From Phorcus lineatus (Eukaryota > Mollusca > Gastropoda > Trochida > Trochidae), in the NCBI GenBank assembly GCA_921293015.1, contig OV121090.1, positions 1,178,001 through 1,242,000 on the forward strand: 64,000 nt of DNA, in the 5' to 3' direction. Both the position numbers and the translations under genes were made by a program. The notes below the pieces were generated by a model. The model was not told the DNA's origin. It worked only from the letters and a program-made list of their open reading frames with translations, and made no database searches. This document shows, piece by piece, positions 12,219 through 25,800 of the stretch. Every line of letters begins with the position of its first letter. Position 1 is the first letter of the stretch.

Positions 12219-15200
12219 TCACAGCCCTCCCTGCTCCCCGAACACTTCCTGTATCTTGGCGTTGTTAGGGTTAACTTGTCCAATCGCCCCGGGGAAGTTC
12301 TTCTGTACGTGATCCCATATTGCCCCAGCGATCAAGTAATTCCCTTGCTGTAACGAATACCATACATGATTCTTCAGAACACGTCAATGGTTGATGCAAT
12401 TGGGTCTGAGACCTTATCAATAATAGTGGATATTTACAAAACGAAAGTTTAAACAGCTTTCAAAATGGAAAAGATTACGTTTGATATTTTTATTTTAAGT
12501 CCAAATTTAAAAAATGCATGTGATGACTAGAATGTACCTGGTTGGCATGAAAACCATCCACGGGTTCGATTAGTTGCCATGGTTCCCCACCCTGTGCTTT
12601 CCATGTATCAAGAACTGAAATGATACAAACACTTGCTACACCTTAATTAAAACAGGCATTTTGATACCAAAGAGACATACATGAATAAATCCTATTACCA
12701 ATGCTTTTAGAAATATGTCTCTTTCTCTCGTTATTTTGACGTATAATAAATATTTTTTAATTAGATTTCAAGTAGAAATGGAATGTATGTTTTCAACTTT
12801 TACGTTAAAGATTTTGTCCAAGACGCTAAGGGTTCACCTGTTTGGAAGGGACAGTCCATGTACGACATGTTGAAGGCAGTAAAGCGTTCTTTGTTCGCGA
12901 TGTCTTTCAACACGTTGCTCAGTTCCAGTGCACGCTGAAATATCAGGAATCTATCACTGAGTCGAAGGAGATGTAAGTTATAAAGTTTAACATTTAATAT
13001 GTGATATGAATCTCTCATTGAATCGAATGAGATAGGTGATAACAGATTGTTTTATAGGGAATCACATCAAGTTAGATAGTTTAACATTTAATATGTGATA
13101 TATATTTCTCATTGAATCGAAGGAGATAGGTGATAACAGATTGCCGTATAAAGAATTACATCAAGTTAAATAGTTTAACACTTAATACCATGTGATATAA
13201 ATCTCTTATGTTAAAACACTCAAATTAGTATGTTTATAAGGTCTTATTGTGACATTATTTTATTGAAGCAAGATTAGCAAAATGTAATAAAGAAAAATCC
13301 ATTTTTACTTTTTAGGAAAGCTCACTAAAATCTTCACCCTAAAATTAACCATATTCTTAATCTTACATTAACCAAATCCTAATGTTAACCTTAACCTAAA
13401 TCAAACACTTATGTCAACCCTCGCCCTTCGATATCGTTAACCCTTAATTTCGAGATCAAAATCTCTAAACTGAAGTAAAACCTTCTCTTTCGTCAACGTT
13501 ATTCTTCATTTTTTTCCTCTTCTCCGCTCGCAACTTACGTCAGTCAGTACGATCTTGACAAAAGTCATTTATAATAATCCGTTACCTTTTGTACTGATTT
13601 GACAAAAGTCATTTATAATAATCCGTTACCTTTTGTACTAAAAACTGAAAAATTATTTTTTTAATTTGATCCATATCGTCAGTGTTGATCAAATAAGATA
13701 TATTTCCAGTATAACTACCTGTGCTGTCATATTCCTGATGGTTTCGTTTGACTGGAGCCATCCTCTACATGGAGATATCTGTGGTGGAAGAAATAAAATA
13801 TCTGTACACCATTTGGTTAAGATAATAAAATCCACAGCTCATAGCTCAATAAAAAAAGAAATAACAAAAACTCATAAACAAAAGGTCATTAATTACATAT
13901 CATTAGGGTAATAAAATCCAGAACTATAAAGTTCAGCTGCATTTGGCTGAAAAGTTGGCACAGAAAGGTTGCGGGAAAGCAGCATCGCTTAAATCAGTCA
14001 GTAATGTAGACTAGTGAGAGTTGTGCCTAATTGGAAAGGTTGTTAAAGAGCCACTCCGTGAGTTGTTGGAGTCATACATGCCAAACTTAATCAATGGTGT
14101 CATTTGATCGCAAAGTTTCGACTGTTACCAAAAAACACATTTTAAAGTTTATTGGGTTTTTTTACAGTGACAATATGAAGGTAGAACGTCGCAATTTTGA
14201 TCGAAAACCGGACAGTGGCGCGCGTCAAACGTAATTTTGGAGACTTATCTAATTCAGCCAGGTGGGCAGTTAGGAGTTGATAGTGTTTGTTGGGTTATAT
14301 AACTAGTACCCATGTATATTGGACATGATATCTACACCTCTGTGCATTTATAAGGCTGTTTTTAGATTTTCATGGAAAATCAGTATTTGTTATATGTATG
14401 TCTTTTGGACATGAAAAATTAAGATTTTATACCACCACATATGACATTTAGGTTCGTATCAAAGGTAAATAATATCTTATGAAAATCACGGAGTTACTCT
14501 TTAAAAAGATCCTGCTTACATCGAGACAGTTGAGGAAGTCGTACATCTCGGTGTAGGTGAAGTCGTTACGGTACCGTCCAAGGGGATGTGTCCGGTTGTG
14601 GAGACTATTGTAGAGGATACGGGCATCTGCTAGACCAACCAACAACACGTTGCTGTTGGCAGGGAGGGTCTTCTCCTGGTAATGAGATAAATAAATATAG
14701 AAAAATAAGATGAAAATATTTATCATACGGGACTAACCAGACAAGAATGATTTTATTCTACTAAAGCAGAAATCAGCAGGCTGGTTGGTGGCATTTTACG
14801 AACGCTTCTAATTCTACAACTTTTTTTTTCGGAAACTGCTTTATTACGAGTCAGTAGTTTTGTAAAACATAATTAGAAATATCTATCGGTTTTTAGGATC
14901 GATATAAATGGTCCATTGGTACCTTATTGATGATACCCTCGGAAATGTCTGCGAGGAGAATCTTTTCTCGAAATTCCCACGGATAGTGTTTTTCCGTTAC
15001 ATAACGTTACCCTAATCGATAACTAAACTCTTTAGAATAAAAGCACAGAAGAAGTAACTATTAACTTACAGTAGTTTAGAAATATAGATATGAATTGATT
15101 AAAATAAAGAACAATTAACTGTGAAAGGAGCTCACTCCGTTTAAAGTGTAAAGTCGATACTATATACTTTTGGTTACCTCGAAGATCATTGAGCGACGTG

Positions 15201-18200
15201 TTAAATTCACATCCATGTTAGCTATAAGGGCGTGTTCTGATTAAAAGCATATACTTACCAGAAAGCGAAGTGTTTCCATAGTATTGTTCCTCATCTCAGC
15301 CGGCGTGGTCATATCAGCAAATGTGTCTTCGTGTCTTCACATACAGATGATATACGACGAGTTTCAGTAGCGTGCAAATATAGTGTCAAGAATAGGGTAC
15401 TTATATAGAAACATCGATTATTTACAAAGCAGAGCATTTAATGAATTCCAATTTTTTTTTATCGAAATTAAGATCCATTTGAATTCAACAGTTCCTTTCG
15501 AGTTTGTTTTTCATATGAAAGGTCAGTATGTTTTGTTTTGTGGATAGTTATAATAGTTATAATAATCATATACAGACCCATTGCATACGTCATTTCCTAC
15601 GAGAGCGTAGATCAAAAACATTGGGTGGTCTTTTTCCGGGTTTCTTGATAAGCTGAAATTATCATAGTTATCATAACCATCATCACGATCACTACTATCA
15701 TCGTCGTCGTCATCATAATCATCATCATCATCATCATCATCATCATTTATTTCAGGACAACATGTGTAAACAACTTAAATTTAGATTCTTAGAATCAATT
15801 TGTGACCATTAATCTATGCCAACCAGATGACGGTAAGGTAAATTGAATGAAATATGGGAGAATGAATAGTTCAGTGTTATGATTTACGAATTAAGACCAC
15901 TTTTCAATCTTACCTGTTCTGAATACTTAGCATGCTACCTGACCTGGCGCCTAGAAAAATAAGTTAAAAGTTTTTTAAATATAATTGACATCATGCAAAA
16001 TTGTTATCCTTTCATTAACGCATTTCAAATTCTTAAGATAGGTGGACATAAATTCAATATACAAATTTTAAAGTTTCGTATTACGAAGTTTTAGTTTTAT
16101 TCCCATTCGAATTATGTGCAAAGTATTATTCTGTCGAATTCTGGGAGATACATTTCAAATCTATTTGTAACTTTCTTCAAGTGGTAACCAAATTTCATAT
16201 GGCCGTTAGATTTATCTCCCTTGATTAAGAAATTCGAACTGACCATTAACTGCTATATTCTGGTAGTCTCTATGGTTACAGCGATTCCTGGCAGTCATTC
16301 TCAGATAGAGCGAGTCGATTGGTCCCTGTATCACTTCCGGCCAACTGTTATTTCCGTGGCCTAAAGAAAAGAATCGTACATTGTGTTAATTCTAAATCAA
16401 AAGTTAAAGATTTAAAGAGTTTATGATTGTTACATGACACAACTTTTGATAATGATAATTAAATATGGTTACGATAACTTAATTTTCTTATAATACCGAT
16501 CATTAATTGTATCAATTAAAGCAAATATATAAATCCCACCTGTAGATGATGACATCTGAGGCCAATCCAATTCGTTTTCCAGGATAAAAGGAAGGTGTTT
16601 GAATACGTCCTGCGAGGGGAAAACGTGTTTGATTTTTTCATGAATGAAGTATGACCAATAATACATTTAGATGTTACCTGAAATCGTAACAACAATGAAA
16701 ACAGTGACTTACAAAGGAAAGTTTCCTGGAATCCATCCACTCCTCTGGAATATGGAAGTGCGCACTGATGGAGTCCCCGAGAACTGCAACCCCTATTGAC
16801 TCTGTTCCCCCACAAAATACTTCCTCGTAGGTCTTCCCGCTCGCTGGTTCAGAGCCCTACAGCGGAGTAATGAACACATTATAATACCCAGAGTCAAGAC
16901 ACCATCACTGTTGCTTTAAGGCTGTCTTCATCTAGGTCCAGCGTGCAACTAATTTTACACCAATTTTACAAAGCAACTTCAACTAAACAATGTCTGTCTT
17001 TCCACAACACTACAGGTATAGTGCGTGTATGTTTGGTTTCAATGAACGCTTAATCTGTATTGAATTCCCTGGGTTTCGGTAAGACCAATGCAAATGTCTC
17101 CCACAGGTCATGCAGAGGACATCGCAATCTCATTGAAATAAGACTATCCATTCTCTCATATGTCGTATTCTCTACATAACTTTAGACATGCCTTTTTTTA
17201 GCGATACGAAACCAAAATTTTTTTGACCAATTAGATAGCTAGCTATGTGACCCCAAAACTCTTAACACCATAAAATCGGTTGTGTTTGACAATGCTGTGC
17301 AGGGTAATTTAGGTTAAATTCGGGAAAGGTTCGAGCTGAATACTTGAGATCTTTAAAGATCCAGCCGCGTATAAGTATATAAAGACCTTATTTGAGATTT
17401 TGTTTTAATGAGATTGAAGAATGTCGCTACATGTTCTCATAAAACGCAGAACGATCGCCACGGGTACCTGTTGGTGATCCCACTCTCGCTTCTTTTTTGG
17501 TGTACCAATTTTGAAATGAACATGATATGAATGTATTTACAGAAACGTTATGAAATATCGAAAAGACAAGCCATCCCCATTTATGGATCGTTTCTGATTA
17601 ATCTTGAAGGAAATACTCACATAAATTCCGTTACAGTTTGAATCATCAGCAACATCGTTCAAAAGAGGTCTGAAAAATAATGTAAGTAACAGTCCTCACT
17701 ATGGCGTAGTCAGATGACAAAGGAATCACTTAAGAATATTATAACGCATTCAAACTTCAGATTCTTAGTAGCGTCCCAACTGTGTCTTCATAAGAATATA
17801 AGTTTTCGGAACAAATCGATTCAACTCATGCATCGCAACATGTTTTGATGCTAAAGTGTTAAGACAGTTTTTTTTTAATTTACAACCATTTCCGAACACG
17901 CACCTGGCTCCAGGATGATAGTCCCTGTTGTTATCTGCACAGTCCTTGCCTCGCCATGAGGTGCCTCTCAGTGTCTGGTTTATAAGTAGGAGAAACAACC
18001 ACTGATAAGATATTACGTGTATACGGTTCTAAAATATATATAAAATATGTATAAAGATAATCAATATATTTACATCTATGTGCTATTTTGTGACAGTTTA
18101 CCATTTTATTAGATTTGCCCATGCCCGTTCCAAGATGTAACAAATGATTATTATCAAGATGTAAAAACATTATTCTCTGTTATTTAGTGACATTTTGCAA

Positions 18201-19799
18201 ACTTTTATTTGATAAGACAAAGTCAGGAAATATTTCATGTAGAAAGCATATGAGGAAATAGTTAGTTTGGTAACTTTGATATCCTTTTTACTAGAAAGTA
18301 AGGAATCAATAAAATAGAAGCAAGACAAATTCAGAAATCTTACCTGCGCTGTACTAAACCCATCTGTATCAATGTCAATTGCTGGCTCATGGTTATCGAA
18401 AATACTGCAATATCAATGTTTTAACAACGTGAATACATAGAAGATAGGGTATGAGTACAAACAACCTGTTAATGACACGAGTGCCTAAATTTTGGTATAC
18501 CAAGAGCGGGAGCAATATTTGATCACATTTGTCATAAACATTACTTGGACTAAACAATTAGGGATATTTTAAATTTCAAATTATGAATAATGTTATGTTC
18601 TTCAATGACCAACTAAATATCACATTCGTTGTGTGTATCATTTCTGAGTGTTAAAATGCTACGCACATTGACGCTAGCAATTCTGAATTCATATTCCTTA
18701 AATCATTTCAGCACGAGAGCTTTTGTCATCATTACACGGTTTGTTGCACATATTAACCCTAGAGTATACTCACTTGTTAATGTAGTCACAGATCTCCTTG
18801 ATGCCGGGCAGGTTGCAGATGTCCGGGGCTTCAATCACGATCTGAAACACATCGAATATTGAGCCTTTAAAAAAGATCGAGTCGTTAAAAACTTAATATG
18901 TGATTTATGTTGTCTTGTATGGAGATTCAAAAATAAAAAATTTGAAAAAAACAACAAACTTAATATGCCTTTGTTATCTTGAGAACAGAATTTTTGTTGA
19001 GTTTCATTTAATTGATGTTGATGAAATTAGGACAATCTGTAAGATTAAGTAATTATTTGGTAGTTATAGTTCATATTTTGTTACTACGGTAATGTTAAAC
19101 TTCAGTCAAGCATTTATCGATGGTGTGCGTCTGTATGCAATATATGATATATATATATATAAATATATATATATAGATTAAATATAACATACTTCACATA
19201 GTCGTTTGCAGAATCATTTTAATCCGATACTATTATTTCGTCAATAGTATTGACTCATCAGGGATGAAACGATATTATCGTTAACATCGCATTACAAGCG
19301 TTTTTATAACAAAATATACGTACAATGTACAAGGATATATTGTAAATTATGCTAATCAGGTGACATCATGGTTTTTCCTTGTTGGTCTTCTGATTGACAC
19401 AATCACTCTCTTATGAGTTTACCCCTTGAGCAATATGTTAATGTGACATAATCTCTTTTGTTTTTGAATAGCTTAATTGTAGTTAGAGATATATGTCAGT
19501 GATTTAAGGGTAATCATCTCATTGTTTATTTAGTGAGGGTCTATAGGTGTCAATGAAGGACTCTTCAAGTCGTAAAAGTGCATTTGAGACACTGCCCATG
19601 TTAGATTTATGGAATAATTTATAGAAAGGAAATATTTTGAAATCACCATTTGCACATGTAGAAAGATGTTTATTTGTAAATAAACAGAGGTATCTGCTAC
19701 CGTTATTGTGTTGTCTGTGTAAGGTTACCCTATTTCTTAGGCATTCAGTTTTGCCAATATAGGATTTTGTACACTTAGGGCACTTTATTGCATGAAGGA

Positions 19800-19871
<72 letters not shown>

Positions 19872-22800
19872 TAAAAAGTTAGGAATCAGCAAAAATTGAT
19901 AATGTTAAGTACTTACAGTTTACATATATTTCTTCACTAATAACATTCTGAGAATTTTTTCTATATGTGAAATAAAACAAAACCTACAACATGCAACGTT
20001 AGCTGACGAGTATGTGTCGTTTGCATATTGAACAGTGAGGTTAACTAGTTAATTATTCGTAGTTAGTTAAAGATTACATACACCATGACGTCTCATAACC
20101 TGGCGTCGAAGATGCACACTGGTTTCAAAATTAATCTGAAAGAAAGATTCTCAAAGATTACAATGATTTGGTAAAATATATTATACATATACTATATACT
20201 TAAAAAAATATCGTAAATTATGTTTCACTTACAAGTCATAATAAACTCAAGTGAAACTTAAGTTCAATAGTGACTTTGTCCTTAATTTCAAAAAGACTTA
20301 AAAACCTTTAGGTTACCTAAGCAAATGAATAAAAACTATTTCATAAAATACAGTAATAGTCCCTTTTTTCAATTGGATAGTTGAATTATATGTAAGGTGA
20401 GACAGACCGACGGGTTGGGGTAGACCTGACAGCGAGGGTGCCCGGGCTCCGTGGTGCAGAAGGGTAGAGCGTGACAGATCGTGTCTGGGTTCTCGTACTT
20501 AGAGAAACTGGAAGCAGAAAGTTATCAATATAGAAAACTGACTACATGTTTGATGAATTACTAGAGTAAAAGAAAGTATCATATGAAAGAAGTGGTGATT
20601 TGCACGAGTTTCGAAAGACATCTGTCAAATAATCACTCACCAATAAACGTTTGAAGATAAACAGGGATAATTTTTCACCGGAAGCATTTTTGGGGTAATA
20701 TTAAATCTTTATTTTCTTGAAAGATCAACAATGTCTGAATTAGAGATTGAGAACTGTTTCTTGGGTAGAGATGGACACGGGTTTCTTGCTAATATCGGAT
20801 GGTCTAAAAATTTAAACGGATAGTGTTTAAAAAATGAAAATTCAAAGAATACACGAACTATTCCGGCAGCATTGGTCCGACGAAGTCCGCGAAACTCTTG
20901 CAGGGTCCTTCGAACTGCTGGGGGAGGTAGGAGCAGAGTCTGTCCAGCGACTTGACCACCGTCTCGTTATGGATCTCGGACAGCTGTTCCACCAGCGCCA
21001 TCACGATCGTACAGACTGGTTGAATGAACTAAATGTTTAGGTAAATTTGTTGAATAGAGTAACTGTTTACACTACTGTGTTGAATAAAGTAAATGTTTCA
21101 GTTACTGTGTTGAACAAAGTAAATGTTTAAGCTACTGTGTTGAATAAAGTAAATGTTTAGGTTTATGTGTTGAATAAGTTAAATGTTAAAGCTACTGTGT
21201 TGAATGAAGTAAATGTTTAAGCTACTGTGTTGAATGAAGTAAATGTTTCAGCTACTGTGTTGAATAAAGTAAATGTTTAAGCTACTGTGTTGAATAAAGT
21301 AAATGTTTAAGCTACTGTGTTGAATAAAGTAAATGTTTAAGCTACTGTGTTTAATAAAGTAAATGTTTAGGGTTATGTGTTGAATAAGTTAAATGTTAAA
21401 GCTACTGTGTTGAATGAAGTAAATGTTTAAGCTACTGTGTTAAATAAAGTAAATGTTTGAGCTACTGTGTTAAATAAAGTAAATGTTTCAGCTACTGTGT
21501 TGAATAAAGTAAATGTTTAAGCTACTGTGTTGAATAAAGTAAATGTTTCAGCTACTGTGTTGAATAAAGTAAATGTTTAGGTTTATGTGTTGAATAAGTT
21601 AAATGTTAAAGCTACTGTGTTGAATGAAGTAAATGTTTAAGCTACTGTGTTAAATAAAGTAAATGTTTGAGCTACTGTGTTAAATAAAGTAAATGTTTCA
21701 GCTACTGTGTTGAATAAAGTAAATGTTTAAGCTACTGTGTTGAATAAAGTAAATGTTTAAGCTACTGTGTTGAATAAAGTAAATGTTTAAGCTACTGTGT
21801 TGAATAAAGTAAATGTTTAGGTTTATGTGTTGAATAAGTTAAATGTTAAAGCTACTGTGTTGAATGAAGTAAATGTTTAAGCTACTGTGTTGAATGAAGT
21901 AAATGTTTAAGCAACTGTCTTAAATAAAGTAAATGTTTAAGCTACTGTGTTGAATAAAGTAAATGTTTCAGCTACTGTGTTGAATGAAGTAAATGTTTGA
22001 GCTACTGTGTTGAATAAAGTAAATGTTTGAGCTACTGTGTTTAATAAAGTAAATGTTTGAGCTACTGTGTTAAATAAAGTAAATGTTTCAGCTACTGTGT
22101 TGAATGAAGTAAATGTTTAAGCTACTGTGTTAAATAAAGTAAATGTTTAAGCTACTGTGTTAAATAAAGTAAATGTTTGAGCTACTGTGTTTAATAAAGT
22201 AAATGTTTAAGCTACTGTGTTAAATAAAGTAAATGTTTCAGCTACTGTGTTGAATAAAGTAAATGTTTAGGTTTATGTGTTAAATAAGTTAAATGTTTCA
22301 GCTACTGTGTTAAATAAAGTAAGTGTTTGAGCTACTGTGTTAAATAAAGTAAATGTTTGAGCTACTGTGTTAAATAAAGTAAATGTTAAAGCTACTGTGT
22401 TAAATAAAGTAAATGTTTCAGCTACTGTGTTAAATAAAGTAAATGTTTGAGCTACTGTGTTAAATAAAGTAAATGTTTCAGCTACTGTGTTTAATAAAGT
22501 AAATGTTTCAGCTACTGTGTTGAATAAAGTAAATGTTTGAGCTACTGTGTTAAATAAAGTAAATGTTTGAGCTACTGTGTTTAATAAAGTAAATGTTTAA
22601 GCAACTGTGTTGAATAAAGTAAATGTTTAAGCAACTGTGTTGAATAAAGTAAATGTTTAGGTTTATGTGTTGAATAAGTTAAATGTTAAAGCTACTGTGT
22701 TAAATAAAGTAAATGTTTGAGCTACTGTGTTGAATAAAGTAAATGTTTGAGCTACTGTGTTAAATAAAGTAAATGTTTGAGCAACTGTGTTTAATAAAGT

Positions 22801-25800
22801 AAATGTTTGAGCAACTGTGTTAAATAAAGTAAATGTTTGAGCAACTGTGTTAAATAAAGTAAATGTTTGAGCTACTGTGTTTAAAAAAGTAAATGTTAAA
22901 GCTACTGTGTTGAATAAAGTAAATGTTTCAGCTACTGTGTTGAATAAAGTAAATGTTTCAGCTACTGTGTTGAATAAAGTAAATGTTTAAGCTACTGTGT
23001 TGAATAAAGTAAATGTTTCAGCTACTGTGTTGAATAAAGTAAATGTTTCAGCTACTGTGGGCCTAAGAGTAGTTGAGGGGTCCGAATGACGGGGTATCTA
23101 AAACATCTATAAAATGCAACCTAGTACTTTAAAATGGTTCAGATGAAGATATCCTGTGTTAAATAAAGTAAATGTTTGAGCTACTGTGTTTAATAAAGTA
23201 AATGTTGAAGCTACTGTGTTAAATAAAGTAAATGTTTCAGCTACTGTGTTGAATAAAGTAAATGTTTAGGTTTATGTGTTAAATAAGTTAAATGTTTCAG
23301 CTACTGTGTTAAATAAAGTAAGTGTTTGAGCTACTGTGTTAAATAAAGTAAATGTTAAAGCTACTGTGTTAAATAAAGTAAATGTTAAAGCTACTGTGTT
23401 AAATAAAGTAAATGTTTGAGCTACTGTGTTGAATAAAGTAAATGTTTGAGCTACTGTGTTAAATAAAGTAAATGTTTGAGCAACTGTGTTTAATAAAGTA
23501 AATGTTTGAGCAACTGTGTTAAATAAAGTAAATGTTTGAGCAACTGTGTTAAATAAAGTAAATGTTTGAGCTACTGTGTTTAAAAAAGTAAATGTTAAAG
23601 CTACTGTGTTGAATAAAGTAAATGTTTCAGCTACTGTGTTGAATAAAGTAAATGTTTCAGCTACTGTGTTGAATAAAGTAAATGTTTAAGCTACTGTGTT
23701 GAATAAAGTAAATGTTTCAGCTACTGTGTTGAATAAAGTAAATGTTTCAGCTACTGTGGGCCTAAGAGTAGTTGAGGGGTCCGAATGACGGGGTATCTAA
23801 AACATCTATAAAATGCAACCTAGTACTTTAAAATGGTTCAGATGAAGATATCCTGAAAGCTGAAATAGTTGTCTGTAACATGGTGTATTCTTATGAATCC
23901 TGGAGTTTGGTTGCAAAATGAATAATCATTGTGAAATCGCGTAATTTTCGAGTTTGGTTGCAGTCCCCTAAAGGCAACTGCAACCAATTGTTTTTTGTCA
24001 AATATTCATCATTTTTCAAGTCTTGGCTAAAATATATTTGATTGCAGGCATTGAAATTATATTTTGAAAAGCTTATCAGATCAATTTGGTTGCAGAAGAC
24101 TTCGATTTTACCTAATTTGACGTGAAAACAATCAAATCAACAATTTCATTTTGACATGTTCCCTCTGACACTATGTGTGACGTAATGCCATGTGGTACGT
24201 AACACGGCCTTCAATTGGCTAATTCAGTATCAAATATGTTTAATAAAATTTTAGCGTTCCTCTTTACTTATCTATGATTGATTTTGATCCGTTTTCAGAT
24301 AGAAACTAGTCATTAAACTAACTTTCTAATGTTTACTTTCTATCAAAATTTGTTTGCAAACATAGGCATCTGTTACAGCTAATGAGAATATTGTGTTGAG
24401 ATTTGACAACAATTCGAATTCGTCTCGGGGCCAAGTTGTAGATACAAATGGAATTTTGGGATTTATTTGGGCAAAGAATGTCATAAATACTTGCCAAGAC
24501 AAGCTATACGGTAGAAAATGTTAGATTAAACAAGGTAAGTAGAAAATGTCCATCTTTTGTGAAAGAAAAGATAGCAAAGCGGGACATGACATGATCGAAA
24601 ACCGGATACGGTTGCTTTCAGCAAGTTGCCGATGTTTCTTTAAAATTATAAATATAAATCCAGGTAAGGCTCCAACATTTGCGATATCATCGTATATTGT
24701 CTCTCTGCAACCAAATTATGTTTAGTCAAGATTCTGTTCGATGAAAAACATGTTTTTTGATGGGTAAAAGAATTTGGTTGCAGTTGCCTATAAGGGACTG
24801 CAACCAAACTTGAAAATTATATGTTTTCAAGGTGATAAATCAACCAAACTCAAAAGGTTTCATGATATATATCAGTGTATAGATAATTATCTCAGCTATA
24901 AGAAAATTCTCATTTGAACAATGTTGAAGGACTAGGTTGCATTTTACGGTCGTTTTAGAAACCCCGTCATCCGGACCCCTCAATTACTCTTAGGCCCTAA
25001 TGTGTTTTTATCAAATTTTGACAAAAGTTAATTTTAAGTACTGTGTTGGGAAAGATATTTATTCACATATTCTGTTGATTAACGCTCAACGTAACGTGTC
25101 AATAAAGTAATTTTTCACATATTGTGTTGTATAAATAGGTAAATTTTATTTTCGGATACTATGTTGAGTTAAACACAGTATGAGTTAAACTGTGTTGAGT
25201 ATATAAAAGGTTCACGCGTTCCGCTCGTTGCATAAAACCTTTCGCGGGAATAATATATCCCTATGTCACCCTCGACGGAATATTATAACTTCACTTTAAT
25301 CTTTACACGTATATCCAACATATACTGTATCATATGATAACTGCTATCATATGATAAAAATGAATGAACTTTGTCCACTTCTTCGGCCCCCTTGTCTGTT
25401 CTATCTGACATCCATGTATTTCTTCCAGTTGTAGGTTTCTGGGTTAACATTGCCTTGCTCTGTTTATCAACATCTCCTCTCAACTGCGTTTCACTATCAA
25501 AATGTTTGTCTATTAGAAATACCTTTGATAACAATATCAGGTAAAATATTTATTTTCGCCTCAGTTCCATATAAAACAAAACATTTACATTTCTATGTTC
25601 AATAATTTCACTTAAAACTTAGAATAATACTTAATCAAGTAGACTTATCTTTGTATTACGCACAGTGTTATGTTTGATAAGAAATCATAAAACTGATACA
25701 TGATCATTAACTTCAAATATATTGCTGTTAAGAAACAATGTAAGCTAAATCTAATGTTCACGGTATCATTTTGATAAACCTTGTCTTAGTTTATCATATC

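Noticed and set aside
18842..20081. A partner for the 45-nt copy B exon in copy A
   Set aside because: I scanned the intron on the minus strand and found no similar 15-codon segment with splice sites.
21016..23758. CRISPR-like look of the 30-bp repeats
   Set aside because: Units are directly adjacent with no unique spacers, and the setting is a eukaryotic intron.
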